DNA of 64,000 nt from Nitratireductor pacificus pht-3B (GCF_000300335.1 NZ_AMRM01000020.1:1-64000); one strand, 5' to 3'. Positions 35,751 to 44,656 are shown, counted from the stretch's first letter. Notes: generated by a model from the letters alone, not told the origin. Numbers and translations are program-made.

Positions 35751-36404
35751 TCAGGCGTAGCTGAGGATCAGGCCGTGCATCAGCCGCGACCAGCCGTCGA
35801 TGGCGACGAAGAGGAAAAGCTTCAGCGGGATCGAGATCAGCACGGGCGACACCATGATCATGCCGAGTGTCATCAGGATGTTGGCCACGACGATGTCGAC
35901 GATGAGAAACGGCAGGTAGAGAAGAAAACCAATCTCGAAAGCGCGCGTCAGTTCGGAGGCGACAAATGCCGGCACGAGGATCGCCAGATCGTCGTTGCGC
36001 AAGTTCTCGCGCGCGCGCTCGGGCCAGAGGCGATCGGTCGCGTCGAGAAAGAACTGGCGCTCCTCGGGCCGGGTGAATCGCATCAGGTGCTGCTGCAGCG
36101 GCTCCCGGATCAGTTCGGCGGCGCGCGCGACATCATCGGCCGACTGGAGGACGATCTGCCGCTCCTCCATGCGCGTCGACACCTCGCTGATCAGAGGCGC
36201 GCTGACATAGGCGGTAAGCACCAGGGCGATGCCGTAGAGCACCATGTTGGGCGGCATCTGCTGAATGCCGAGGGCATTGCGGATCAGGAACAGCACCACC
36301 GATATCTTCAGGAAACCCGTCATCGTGACCACGGCGAGCGGCAACAGGCCGACAACGCCGATGGCGACGACGAGGCCGAGATAGTTCGGAGCGCCTTCAA
36401 GCAT
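35751..36404 (-). CDS. sctR: T3SS export apparatus protein SctR
   Basis: A 217-residue SctR (YscR/FliP family). Family motifs include TGFLKISVVLFLIRNALG, QQMPPNMVLYGIAL and FEIGFLLYLPFLIVDIVVAN. The protein has four helices around a periplasmic domain. Its start overlaps the sctQ stop by eight bases, indicating coupled translation. Confidence 0.96.
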   Translation of the reverse strand: MLEGAPNYLGLVVAIGVVGLLPLAVVTMTGFLKISVVLFLIRNALGIQQMPPNMVLYGIALVLTAYVSAPLISEVSTRMEERQIVLQSADDVARAAELIREPLQQHLMRFTRPEERQFFLDATDRLWPERARENLRNDDLAILVPAFVASELTRAFEIGFLLYLPFLIVDIVVANILMTLGMIMVSPVLISIPLKLFLFVAIDGWSRLMHGLILSYA

Positions 36405-37539
36405 GGTCGAGAATGCGGACCAGCCGCACGCCCATCGCTTCGCCGATGCGAACGATCTCGCCGCGGCCGATGCGCTTGCCGTTGGCGATCACGTCGACCC
36501 CCGTCCCGGACGCTTCCGCAAGCGGGACGACCGTGCCGGGCGCAAGATCCGCCAACTCTCCAAGCGGCATGGTCTTGCGGCCGAGCTCGAACACCAGCGC
36601 GACGGGCACCCCGTCGAAATCCACATCCTCGACATCGCGTCCGGTCGCGGGGGATATCTTGTCTTCCATGATCCATTCCCATCTTGAGCCAATGGCGAGA
36701 TTAAGCGGCGCGCCCAGGCGAATGCCGGCGTCGGTGCGATCGACCGGGGCGAGAAGATGATCGGCGACGATCAGCAGTCCTGTTGCCGCCTCTCCGGCGG
36801 TATCGTCGACGAGGACGACGTCGCCCGGTAGCAGCGCGCGCATCTCGCCGGCGCTGATCCGCGCGGCGCCGAAGCAATGCCGGACCGGCAGGAGCACATG
36901 GTTCGGTCGCGGCGGCGACCCGGTTCTGTGCTCAGCCAGCAATCGTCCGAGTGACGCCGCTGCGCTTCCGTCCTCGAAGCGCAGCGCACCCACGAAAAGT
37001 TCGCCGACTGCGCGGATCGTGAACGTCAAAGGCTCCACCTCGCCAGGGGGTGGGGCCTCTCCGATCGCCTCGATGGCGATGCGTTCGCCGAGTTTCTCTT
37101 CCAGCCAGACGAGTTCCCGGGAGAGATAAGATTCAAGCAGCATGGCCGCGTGCTCAGGCGCCAGGCGCGACAAAAGCACCACCGGATCGGCCCGGATCAG
37201 CCATGTCTCGACGAGCTGACGCGGGAGAAGCAGCGCGGCTTTCTTCTTCCCCAGCTTGAACGTCACGAGGCTGCAAGGGTGCGCGTCCGCCAGCGAAAGC
37301 CCCCATGCCGGCGTCAGGAAATGCTCGTCTCCGGCGATCGCCGCCCGCACCGACAAACCCCTTCGGTAAAAGACGTTCAGCGCCGCCACGTCAGCAGCGC
37401 AAACGGTTTCGAACGCGACCGATTCGCCATCGTCGGCGCGCACCGGCCGGCCCTTCGCCGAGCGCCGCGTCTTCTGCCCTTTCATCGTAACCGATGCTTC
37501 AGACGCTCGTCCGGTGTCGCGCGCTAAAGCTCTGGCCAT
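36397..37539 (-). CDS. sctQ: T3SS cytoplasmic sorting platform protein SctQ
   Basis: A 380-residue SctQ (YscQ/FliN-type C ring). The C-terminal SpoA domain is clear: VPVALVFELGRKTMPLGELA, then DVIANGKRIGRGEIVRIG. A second SpoA-like segment lies around residues 220-290. I start at ATG 37539, which overlaps the sctO stop by 16 bases and has GGGA upstream. The frame runs open to 37659, but that part lies inside sctO and reads as Arg/Gly-rich shadow. Confidence 0.9.
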   Translation of the reverse strand: MARALARDTGRASEASVTMKGQKTRRSAKGRPVRADDGESVAFETVCAADVAALNVFYRRGLSVRAAIAGDEHFLTPAWGLSLADAHPCSLVTFKLGKKKAALLLPRQLVETWLIRADPVVLLSRLAPEHAAMLLESYLSRELVWLEEKLGERIAIEAIGEAPPPGEVEPLTFTIRAVGELFVGALRFEDGSAAASLGRLLAEHRTGSPPRPNHVLLPVRHCFGAARISAGEMRALLPGDVVLVDDTAGEAATGLLIVADHLLAPVDRTDAGIRLGAPLNLAIGSRWEWIMEDKISPATGRDVEDVDFDGVPVALVFELGRKTMPLGELADLAPGTVVPLAEASGTGVDVIANGKRIGRGEIVRIGEAMGVRLVRILDHA

Positions 37540-38015
37540 CGCGGTCCCAATCGGTGTGTCTCCTCTTCGGTGGCCTCGGCCAGCACCGCCGCGCGGCGGA
37601 CCTTTCGAGCGTCTGCCTTGTCCACCAGATGGCCGAGCTTGATCGTTGCCTTGTGGCAATGGTTCAGCTCGCGCTGCGCCGTCGACAGCTCCGACAGGCG
37701 AGCGGCCTCGTTCGCTGCCGCTTCGCGCTCCGCTTCCCGTAGCAGCTCAACCTCGCGCCTCGCGCGCCCGGGCCGCCCCTGGATTGTGTACATGTCCGCC
37801 AGCGAAGCAGCGGGCTTACTCATCAGCGCCTCCAAGGCGGCTTGTTCCGCTTCGGCGGCGCGATGCAGTTGCGCGGCGACCGCTGCGGCGGCGGCACCCT
37901 TTCGCGCCGTCGCTTCTTCGAGCTCCGCCTTTTTCCGGACCACGGTCTCCTCGGCGCGCCTTTGGCGCAATTGCCTCACTTCGCGCAGGCGACCGATGAG
38001 CTCATCGTCCCTCAT
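37524..38015 (-). CDS. sctO: T3SS stalk protein SctO
   Basis: A 163-residue, almost wholly coiled-coil protein rich in Ala, Glu, Arg and Leu. It sits between the ATPase gene and sctQ, the fixed place of SctO (YscO/FliJ-like), the stalk that inserts into the ATPase hexamer. It overlaps sctN by 14 bases. Sequence conservation in this family is low, so the call rests on position, size and helical character. Confidence 0.85.
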   Translation of the reverse strand: MRDDELIGRLREVRQLRQRRAEETVVRKKAELEEATARKGAAAAAVAAQLHRAAEAEQAALEALMSKPAASLADMYTIQGRPGRARREVELLREAEREAAANEAARLSELSTAQRELNHCHKATIKLGHLVDKADARKVRRAAVLAEATEEETHRLGPRWPEL

Positions 38016-39363
38016 CGACGATCTCCCGCATGCGTTGTCTCGTTTCGTCCAGCGTCTCGGCGCTGCGCGAGGATTGGCGCAGGAAGGCGTTGATGCGGTC
38101 GATCTTCGCCACAGCCTCGTCCGCCAGAGGATCGCTGCCCTCCTTGTACTCGCCGATCCGCATCAGCAGCTCGATGTCGGCGTGACGGGCAAGCAGCTCC
38201 CGGATGCGGGCGGCGTCGGCGCGATGCCGTTCCGGGACGACCGCATCCATGAGGCGGCTGCGGCTGCGCAGGACATCGACGGCCGGAAAGTGGTTGCGCT
38301 GCGCGAGCTCGTTCGACAGGAACACATGGCCGTCGAGGAGGGCCTGAATCTCCTCGGCGACCGGGTCCATCGTGCCGTCGCCCTCCATCAGCACGTTGTA
38401 GAGCCCGGTCACGGACCCGGTCCGGCCGGGACCGGAGCGCTCGAGGAGCCGCGGCAGCGCGGCGAACAGGGACGGCGGATAGCCGCGCCGCGTCGGCGGC
38501 TCGCCGGACGCCAGCCCGATCTCGCGCTGTGCCCGGGCAAAGCGCGTGACATTGTCCATCGCAAGCAGCACGTGCTGCCCCTTGTCCCGGAAATACTCGG
38601 CTATCGTGGTGGCGACATAGGCCGCCTTGACCCGCTCGATCGCGGGTCTGTCGGAGGTCGCGACGACGGTGACGACGCGGGCGCGCTGTTCCGGCCCGAT
38701 CTGGCGATCGACGAACTCGCGCACCTCTCGGCCACGCTCGCCGACGAGAGCGACCACCACCACGTCGGCGTCGGTTCCCTTGATGATGTCCGAGAGCAAC
38801 AGCGACTTGCCGACGCCCGGCGCGCCGAAGACGCCGACGCGCTGACCCCTGGCGCAGGTCAGAAGCCCGTCGAGCGCGCGGATGCCAAGCGCGATCGGCT
38901 CGGCGATCATCGCTCGCTCGAGCGGCTGCGGCGGGAAGGCGTTCACCGGATAGCGCCCGTCTATCCCCTCCTTCCGCAACGGCGCGCCGTCTAGGGGCTG
39001 TCCGAGCGCGTCGATCACCCGGCCCAGAAGGCCGGTGCCCACCGGTATGCGCAGTTCGTGGCCGGTCGGGACGACCTCCGTCAGGCTGGACAGCCCGCTT
39101 ATGTCGCCCAATGGAACCAGAACCGCCGTGTCGTCCATGAAGCCGACGACCTCTGCCCTGGTGCGCCTGCCGGTCTTCGGATCGGCCAGCTCGCAGATTT
39201 CGCCGAGCCTCACCTCTTCGACGGACGCGTGGACGACGACGCCGGTGACCCGGAGGATGCGGCCGCCGCGCCTGCCACCACTCTCCTCGCGCAGGCCATG
39301 CCGCAGGTGCGGGAGGATCGTGGCAAGCCGGCTCTCAACACTCTCGTTCGGGTTGCCGCTCAC
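38002..39363 (-). CDS. sctN: T3SS ATPase SctN
   Basis: A 453-residue hexameric ATPase of the YscN/FliI family that unfolds substrates and detaches chaperones. Walker A is GAPGVGKS at residues 180-187; Walker B-like VLLAMDNVTRFA and the YNVLMEGD segment follow. The GTG start overlaps the sctL stop (GTGA). Length and motifs are complete. Confidence 0.97.
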   Translation of the reverse strand: MSGNPNESVESRLATILPHLRHGLREESGGRRGGRILRVTGVVVHASVEEVRLGEICELADPKTGRRTRAEVVGFMDDTAVLVPLGDISGLSSLTEVVPTGHELRIPVGTGLLGRVIDALGQPLDGAPLRKEGIDGRYPVNAFPPQPLERAMIAEPIALGIRALDGLLTCARGQRVGVFGAPGVGKSLLLSDIIKGTDADVVVVALVGERGREVREFVDRQIGPEQRARVVTVVATSDRPAIERVKAAYVATTIAEYFRDKGQHVLLAMDNVTRFARAQREIGLASGEPPTRRGYPPSLFAALPRLLERSGPGRTGSVTGLYNVLMEGDGTMDPVAEEIQALLDGHVFLSNELAQRNHFPAVDVLRSRSRLMDAVVPERHRADAARIRELLARHADIELLMRIGEYKEGSDPLADEAVAKIDRINAFLRQSSRSAETLDETRQRMREIVDEGR

Positions 39364-39980
39364 GCGTCGTCCTCCGCTTTTCCGGTGAAGGCTGCCTTGA
39401 GCGCGTCGAGTTGCGTGTCAATGCTCGCATCGAGAACGGCGATATCCGTCGCAACGATGCAGGCTCCTTCGGCCAGCGTGCTGTCAAGCTGGAGCTCGAC
39501 GGTCAATCCCAGCCCGCCGCCCTCCATCATGATGTCCAGCTCGTCGCGCACTTCCTCCGCGACGTCCGGGTGAACGGTCACCCTTATGTACTTGCCGCGG
39601 CGGATCTCGGCGACGGCCTGGCGCGCGGCCTTGGCGACAAGCAGGCCGACATCGAAGTCGCCGAGAACCCTGCGCACCACGTCCAGCGCCAGCCCGATCA
39701 CCTCTTCCTGAAGCGTGCCGAGATAGCGGTCGACCTTGATCGCCGTTTCAACGACGAGGGTCGCCGCTTCCTCCTCGCCTCTGGCCTTTCCGTCGGCATA
39801 GCCTCGCGCGCAGTCGTCTGCGTATGCGCTTCGCGCATCCTGCCGCAGGCGCTCGCTCTCTTGCTGCGCCGCATGCAGAAGGGCGAAACCATCCTGCCAC
39901 GCCTGTGCTTCCGCTGCCGGAAGGATGCGGCCGGCCGGTCGCGTCGGCAAAGCGTCGACCATCGTCGTTTTCTGATCCAT
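39360..39980 (-). CDS. sctL: T3SS stator protein SctL
   Basis: A 206-residue SctL (YscL/FliH family; NolV in rhizobia), the peripheral stalk linking SctN to SctQ. An N-terminal helical part (AEAQAWQDGFALLHAAQQES) is followed by the conserved IRVTVHPDVAEEVRDEL region and the EGACIVATDIAVLDASIDTQ end. It starts five bases after the sctK stop and is coupled to sctN. Confidence 0.93.
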   Translation of the reverse strand: MDQKTTMVDALPTRPAGRILPAAEAQAWQDGFALLHAAQQESERLRQDARSAYADDCARGYADGKARGEEEAATLVVETAIKVDRYLGTLQEEVIGLALDVVRRVLGDFDVGLLVAKAARQAVAEIRRGKYIRVTVHPDVAEEVRDELDIMMEGGGLGLTVELQLDSTLAEGACIVATDIAVLDASIDTQLDALKAAFTGKAEDDA

Positions 39981-39984
39981 CGCC

Positions 39985-40608
39985 TCACCCCACCGCCCGG
40001 CGAATGACGATCGGGCCGGCCTCGGCGAAATCTCCGATCGGGTTCTCGACAGCCATTTCCTCCGGCTCCAGCCGAAGGCGGACGCGGGCGCCGACCGCTT
40101 GCGGTACCGCGCGACACCAGGCCGCCAGGCAACGCCAGCCGTCGGCCGTCAGGCGATCTGGAAGTCCGTCCAGATCCTCGATTGGACGCACCGGTCCCGA
40201 AAGGTCGCGGTTGGCCATCGCGAATCCGCTCAGGTCGGTGCCGAGCACCGCATTGAGGGCGGCCGCGTCGGCGCTCATGATGATGCCGGCAAAGCTGCCG
40301 GCCCACCGTATGGCGCCGGCGCGAAGCACGATGTCCTGCAATTCCTCGCGCGTCGCCAGGGCAACGCGCCTATCCTTCTCGTCGACCTGGCCGGCCGGGA
40401 AGGAGCGCGGGATGTCATAGTGGCTCAGAAGCAGAGTTGTGAGCCGCGGCCGAAGGCGCTCCGCCGCAAGCATGTCCGCGCAGGCCGCGATGCCGATCGC
40501 GCCGTCGAAACAGGCAGCCAGCCTTCCCGGCCGGGCATAGTCCGCCGGGTCGTCCATGAAGGATCGCCATTCTGCGGAATCCGGTGTTGTCGCGGATTCG
40601 GCCGGCAT
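39985..40608 (-). CDS. sctK: T3SS sorting platform accessory protein SctK (NolU-like)
   Basis: A 207-residue protein at the NolU/SctK position between sctJ and sctL. Its start ATG 40608 overlaps the sctJ stop (ATGA), and I reject the longer in-frame start at 40728. It has a DIPRSFPAGQVDEKDRRVAL segment and a C-terminal beta-rich part. SctK proteins diverge fast; gene order is the main evidence. SctK links SctQ to SctD in known systems. Confidence 0.8.
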   Translation of the reverse strand: MPAESATTPDSAEWRSFMDDPADYARPGRLAACFDGAIGIAACADMLAAERLRPRLTTLLLSHYDIPRSFPAGQVDEKDRRVALATREELQDIVLRAGAIRWAGSFAGIIMSADAAALNAVLGTDLSGFAMANRDLSGPVRPIEDLDGLPDRLTADGWRCLAAWCRAVPQAVGARVRLRLEPEEMAVENPIGDFAEAGPIVIRRAVG

Positions 40609-41435
40609 CACAGCTTCTTCACGGGAAGCGACCCGTCGAGCGTGTAGGTGCCGCGCCGGCGGAAGCGCAGATAGGCGAGCCGGCCCCCCAATGCCAGGAC
40701 GAGCCCGACAAGACCGAAAACGAGCCATGCGGCCGACGTCACGCTGTCGGGATGGAGCCAGAGGCCGAGAAAGCGCCTGAAAGGCGGCGCGGCGGCGGCA
40801 TCTTCCGATGCCGTCGCGGCGACCGGCACCAGCACGACCGAAACATTGTCATAGGTCAGCCCGGAAATCCCGTTGGCGACCAGCATCTTCACCTGCGGAA
40901 TGAGATCGGTCATCGCCGCGCTCTCGCGATGGCGGATGAAGACCGAAGCCGAGGAAGGCACCAGCCGCTGGCGAAGCGGATCGTTCTCCGGCAGCACCAG
41001 ATGAACCCGCGCCGACAGGACGCCGTCGATGTCGGAAATCGTCCGCGACAGCTCCTGGCTGAGACCGTAGATCATTGCCGCCCGTTCCTCGACCGGCGAG
41101 GAAACCAGGCCGTCGCGCTTGAACACCTCGCCCAGCGTGGCGAATTCCTGCCGGGGAAGGCCGTTCTCCTCCATGATGGCGACGGCCTCGGCAAAGCTGC
41201 CCTTCTGCACCGAAACCGTCATCGTGCCGTCTTTCGCGAGCTGGCGCTGCGCGGGGATGCCCTGCCGCATCAGCACCGCCACGATCTCGTTTGCCTGGCG
41301 CTGGTCCAGGCCGGTGTAGAGCTCGACGGAGCAGCCCTGCAGGAGGAGCATACCGAAAAGGAACAGCGCGACGCGGCGACGCCGGACACAGCGGCGCCAA
41401 ACCGGAAGCCAGGACAACAAAGCTTTCACGTTCAC
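40608..41435 (-). CDS. sctJ: T3SS inner-ring lipoprotein SctJ
   Basis: A 275-residue SctJ (YscJ/FliF family; NolT in rhizobia). The signal peptide ends in LLQGC with the lipidated cysteine C35. The ring-building motifs are intact: ELYTGLDQRQANEIVAVL, ELSRTISDIDGVLSARVHLV and ASVFIRH. A C-terminal transmembrane helix (about residues 237-256) anchors it. The start is GTG 41435; another GTG lies two codons later. Confidence 0.96.
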   Translation of the reverse strand: MNVKALLSWLPVWRRCVRRRRVALFLFGMLLLQGCSVELYTGLDQRQANEIVAVLMRQGIPAQRQLAKDGTMTVSVQKGSFAEAVAIMEENGLPRQEFATLGEVFKRDGLVSSPVEERAAMIYGLSQELSRTISDIDGVLSARVHLVLPENDPLRQRLVPSSASVFIRHRESAAMTDLIPQVKMLVANGISGLTYDNVSVVLVPVAATASEDAAAAPPFRRFLGLWLHPDSVTSAAWLVFGLVGLVLALGGRLAYLRFRRRGTYTLDGSLPVKKL

Positions 41436-41462
41436 GAATGCACCATGGGATACCGCCGCCGA

Positions 41463-42116
41463 CTACTGCTGCTTGACCAGGCTGTTGACGGACGAGGTCG
41501 CGGCTCCGACGCTGTTGACCGCAAGCGATACCTTGAAGGCAGCCCATGTGACGCTCGTGTATTGCTGCAGCAACCTGTCGATCGACGTATCGTTGATGCC
41601 GGCCGGCTCGCCCGTCTTGCCGGAGCCGGCCTGCGCGACAGCGTCGGGCTCTGCGGCATCGGCGGCGGCCTCCTGCCCCGCGCCAAGGCCATCGATGGGC
41701 ACTTGGCCGCTGGTGGCCATCACTCGCTGGAAATCCTCCACCGAGGCGCCGATCGACTGGAAGGCGCTTCCCATGATCCCATGCAGGTCCGTCATCGGCC
41801 CCGCGACCTTCTCGGCATCGATGAGATACTCGAAGAGCGCGCGCTCCACGGCCGGTTCGACCCGCTCGGAACTGCCGGGCATTCCCTTGTCGAAAGCTGC
41901 GGAAAGCGTCGTCCCGGTTCCAGCCTTCTCCTTGGCGGCGGCGGCGTCCGGTCCACGCCCCTCGCCTTTCCCGGCCTTCGATACGGAGGTTCTTTCCTCC
42001 GTGCGCGCAGCGACGCCGCTGCCGGCCTGGGCGACGGTGACGCCCGAAAGCTGTTGCGGAACCGACCCGGCGAGAAGGCTTGCGAGCTGGGCGGACCCGA
42101 TGGGGGCGATTTCCAT
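41463..42116 (-). CDS. sctI: T3SS inner rod protein SctI-like
   Basis: A 217-residue protein from ATG 42116. The N-terminus is Ser/Gly/Gln-rich and Ala-rich linkers follow. The C-terminus (VTWAAFKVSLAVNSVGAATS, then SVNSLVKQQ at the end) has the pattern of SctI inner rods, which end in an amphipathic helix and N-x-L-x-x-x-Q. It is longer than typical SctI (about 100-140). It occupies the nolB place just before sctJ. Confidence 0.75.
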   Translation of the reverse strand: MEIAPIGSAQLASLLAGSVPQQLSGVTVAQAGSGVAARTEERTSVSKAGKGEGRGPDAAAAKEKAGTGTTLSAAFDKGMPGSSERVEPAVERALFEYLIDAEKVAGPMTDLHGIMGSAFQSIGASVEDFQRVMATSGQVPIDGLGAGQEAAADAAEPDAVAQAGSGKTGEPAGINDTSIDRLLQQYTSVTWAAFKVSLAVNSVGAATSSVNSLVKQQ

Positions 42117-42130
42117 GATGACCGGCCTTT

Positions 42131-42730
42131 CTATTGTGCCTTGTCGTTTGTGAAACTCTGCGCTTCGGCGCTGCGGCCGCGGAACACGCGCACCGAGGTC
42201 GCTTTCCGTTCGCCATCCACCGAGCGGTCCTGAGCCGTGTTGACGCCGAGCGTCTTCTGCACGAGGTCGACATAGGATGGGGGTCCAGAGACCGAGACGA
42301 TGTTGTCGCTGCGCGAGAAGCGGATCGGGAAACGGACATCGGCGACCCCCAGCGCATCCAGGCGCTCGGCGGCGCCGGAGGCGGTGTTGGTACCCAGCCT
42401 GAAGACCTCGGTGCGGACTTCCGCCTCGGTCGCGACGTGAAGCACCGAGCCATCGAAATGCCACACCAGGCCGTAGCGCGTGCAAAGGTCATTGAGGAAT
42501 TCGCGGGCGGTGGCCTGCGGCATGCCGGCACTGACGCGCCCGCGAATCTTGCCGCTGGCGCGAACGGGCACGCCGATGTTACGGCCGAACTCGGCCAGCA
42601 CGTCATCAACAGCCTGATCGACGACGATGTATTTGTAGGGGCCCTCGGGCCAACGGGGCTCGGCCGCCATCGCGTCCAGGCTCACCGAACAGAGCAAGAG
42701 GCCGAGAACCTGGCAGATCAAGCGTGTCAT
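42131..42730 (-). CDS. rhcC1: Secretin periplasmic subunit RhcC1 (NolW-like)
   Basis: A 199-residue exported protein. The signal peptide (LICQVLGLLLCSVSLDAMAA) precedes a secretin N0 domain (YIVVDQAVDDVLAEFGRNIG, then ASGKIRGRVSAGMP) and an N1-like part (GAAERLDALG to VSVSGPPSYVDLVQ). It ends before any pore domain. In rhizobial systems the secretin is split into RhcC1 and RhcC2; the pore part here is at 28886-30292, the far end of the operon. This is the first gene of the T3SS operon. Confidence 0.9.
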   Translation of the reverse strand: MTRLICQVLGLLLCSVSLDAMAAEPRWPEGPYKYIVVDQAVDDVLAEFGRNIGVPVRASGKIRGRVSAGMPQATAREFLNDLCTRYGLVWHFDGSVLHVATEAEVRTEVFRLGTNTASGAAERLDALGVADVRFPIRFSRSDNIVSVSGPPSYVDLVQKTLGVNTAQDRSVDGERKATSVRVFRGRSAEAQSFTNDKAQ

Positions 42731-42883
42731 AGACCGTGGATCGTCTTTCCATCATCAGCGAGTTGCGCGTCGGTGAATCCCGGGCCCATCCGTCGGTCAC
42801 GATGACCCGGAAATCCGGCAACGGGGCCCGAAGGAAGGCTCTCGAACACTAGGCCAGCGCTCCCGAGCCGGAAAATCCATTTG

Positions 42884-42915
42884 GATCACGCTTGCGCTAC
42901 CCGGAGCGTGTGATC
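42884..42915. promoter_or_regulatory. Inverted repeat upstream of the T3SS operon
   Basis: GATCACGC (42884-42891) pairs with GCGTGTGATC (42906-42915) with one bulged base. It lies about 155 bases before the first T3SS gene (rhcC1), in a non-coding stretch (42731-43063). It could be an operator. I see no convincing rhizobial tts box in this stretch. Confidence 0.3.
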
Positions 42916-43063
42916 AATTCAGGGAGAACCACACTCAGAGGACCGCCGGGAACGCCCGTCACTGGCATACGACAAGCAACCGCAATACTTCGAGGCAATG
43001 GAAGTGCCGGGCGAACTGGCCCGGCAAGAGGTATCTTCCATAAAGGTTCCAACCGGACGGTCG

Positions 43064-43426
43064 CTACTCGGCAGTGATCAATCGGCCCGAGCGTGTTTGT
43101 CCGCCTTCTGCCGGATCATCCGGGTTGGTCGATATATAACTTTCAAGGCGATCCATGCGGGTGCCCGCCGGGTTCAGGCACTGCTCGGCCGCAATCCGTT
43201 CGAGCATGTGTCGGTGTAGATCCGTGAGATCGGGCTTGGGCGCCGGCATCTTTGTCATGCAAGCGCCGCATTGCTTCTGCGCCGGCTTGTGCGCGGTCTG
43301 GCTACCGGCTTTCGCCATTGCTTCGAAACCGCGCCCGGTGCCTGTCGAGTGATTGCCCGCGGAACCGGGTTTCGTTCGCTGGGCCGCGACGCCAAACCTT
43401 GCTCCATCCAATTGTACGAGTGCCAA
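43064..43426 (-). CDS. Hypothetical small protein
   Basis: A 120-residue open frame from TTG 43426, with GAGGAG seven bases upstream. It has two close cysteines (CGACMTKMP) followed by a helical, acidic part (DLTDLHRHMLERIAAEQCL). I recognise no family. It lies upstream of the T3SS operon on the same strand. The overlapping frame at 43302-43604 is less likely. It could be a small regulator or nothing. Confidence 0.35.
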   Translation of the reverse strand: MALVQLDGARFGVAAQRTKPGSAGNHSTGTGRGFEAMAKAGSQTAHKPAQKQCGACMTKMPAPKPDLTDLHRHMLERIAAEQCLNPAGTRMDRLESYISTNPDDPAEGGQTRSGRLITAE

Positions 43427-43622
43427 AGGTCATCTCCTCACTGCCAACGCATCGTTCTTCTCGACCATCGCGAAGGCCCCAGGGCACGCTCTCACCGAGA
43501 GCCAAGGCCCCACAATAACCATTGAGATAATACGGTGCCCGGCGATCATCACAATTATTATGAGACTTTAACGGAATGTCACATAGGCCAGTCGATACCA
43601 TCATGAGAAGTGAAGGAATTTT

Positions 43623-44378
43623 GTGATATGCCGTTCGAACCCATCGGCGAGATGCCCATCTGGATGCCCAATGCCGACAACCATACCGCTCCTGTCGCTC
43701 GCACTAGAATTCGCCCTCAAGGTGCGTGGCGACGTTCGCGCTGCTACGCCCGGCAAGTCCCTGTTGGCGCAGATCCTCCTCGCGACCGCCTGCCTTCTCG
43801 CTGCATCTGCGGCCGTCGCCGAAAGCCGCTACGATCCCAGAACCTGGAGTTTCGACCCGGCACGGGGCACCGTGATTTCCCCGTCGGAGCTTGAAGCATC
43901 CGCCCCGTCCCCGGAGAGGCGGCCGGCGGCTCGCCCACAACTCGTTTCCTTTCAGGATGCGCATCCCGCCGGCTCGATCGTCGTCCGTACGTCCGAGCGG
44001 TGGCTCTATCTCGTCCTGGGCGGCGGCAAGGCGCTCAGATATGCGGTGGGGGTGGGGCGCGAAGGGTTCGAGTGGTCCGGGAGCGACCGCATCTCGGCAA
44101 AGAAGGAATGGCCGGACTGGAGGCCCCCCGCCGAGATGAGGAGGCGCGAGGCGGCCATGGGACGCCAGCTTCCGGCCCATGTCGCGGGCGGGCCTGACAA
44201 CCCGCTGGGTGCGCGCGCGCTGTATATCGGCGACACGCTCTATCGCATCCACGGCACCAACCAGCCCTGGACCGTCGGCGAGGCGAATTCCTCCGGCTGT
44301 ATCCGCATGACGAACGACGATGTAATCGACCTCTACGGAAGGGTTTCCGTCGGCGCGCGGGTGACCGTCCAGGACTGA
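43623..44378 (+). CDS. L,D-transpeptidase (YkuD family)
   Basis: A 251-residue exported cross-linking enzyme acting on peptidoglycan. Start GTG 43623 has AAGGA five bases upstream. A signal or anchor helix lies near residues 46-66 (LLAQILLATACLLAASAA). The YkuD catalytic motif is complete: H210 (RIHGTNQPW) and C226 in SSGCIRM. It transcribes away from the T3SS operon, which starts about 0.9 kb to the left. Wall remodelling enzymes often accompany injectisomes, but it may simply be housekeeping. Confidence 0.9.
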   Translation: MICRSNPSARCPSGCPMPTTIPLLSLALEFALKVRGDVRAATPGKSLLAQILLATACLLAASAAVAESRYDPRTWSFDPARGTVISPSELEASAPSPERRPAARPQLVSFQDAHPAGSIVVRTSERWLYLVLGGGKALRYAVGVGREGFEWSGSDRISAKKEWPDWRPPAEMRRREAAMGRQLPAHVAGGPDNPLGARALYIGDTLYRIHGTNQPWTVGEANSSGCIRMTNDDVIDLYGRVSVGARVTVQD

Positions 44379-44530
44379 CCGCGGCGCGCCGGCGGCAGCA
44401 ACAGAACCCCAAAAATTCCCGCGGCGGCTCCTCACGCCCCTCTGGAGCGAAGACGCGCGCGCGGCCGGAAGATCTCGGTCGCGAGCGCCCGCCCCGCGTC
44501 GGGAGCCGAAATACGGCGCCCGCGCGTTGA

Positions 44531-44572
44531 TATTGTGACTATCTTGTGATCACATAGTATAGATATCACAAA
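44531..44572. promoter_or_regulatory. RpiR-type operator within the MFS promoter
   Basis: A perfect dyad TGTGATCACA (44545-44554) lies between a likely -35 (TTGTGA, 44533-44538) and -10 (TAGTAT, 44555-44560) with a 16-base spacer. GATATCACAAA follows at 44562-44572, identical to the word at 22815-22825 before the lyase gene. Binding here would block the promoter. The gene downstream starts at 44657. Confidence 0.65.
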
Positions 44573-44656
44573 TCTGTAGCCGCCGACCGCTACTCTCCAG
44601 CATTCGAAAGAGCCGAGCACCGAATACAGCCAGAACATAGTCACAGGGAGGATCAC

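Noticed and set aside
43302-43604. 100-residue minus-strand frame
   Set aside because: It overlaps the better candidate at 43064-43426 and has no spaced ribosome site or family features.
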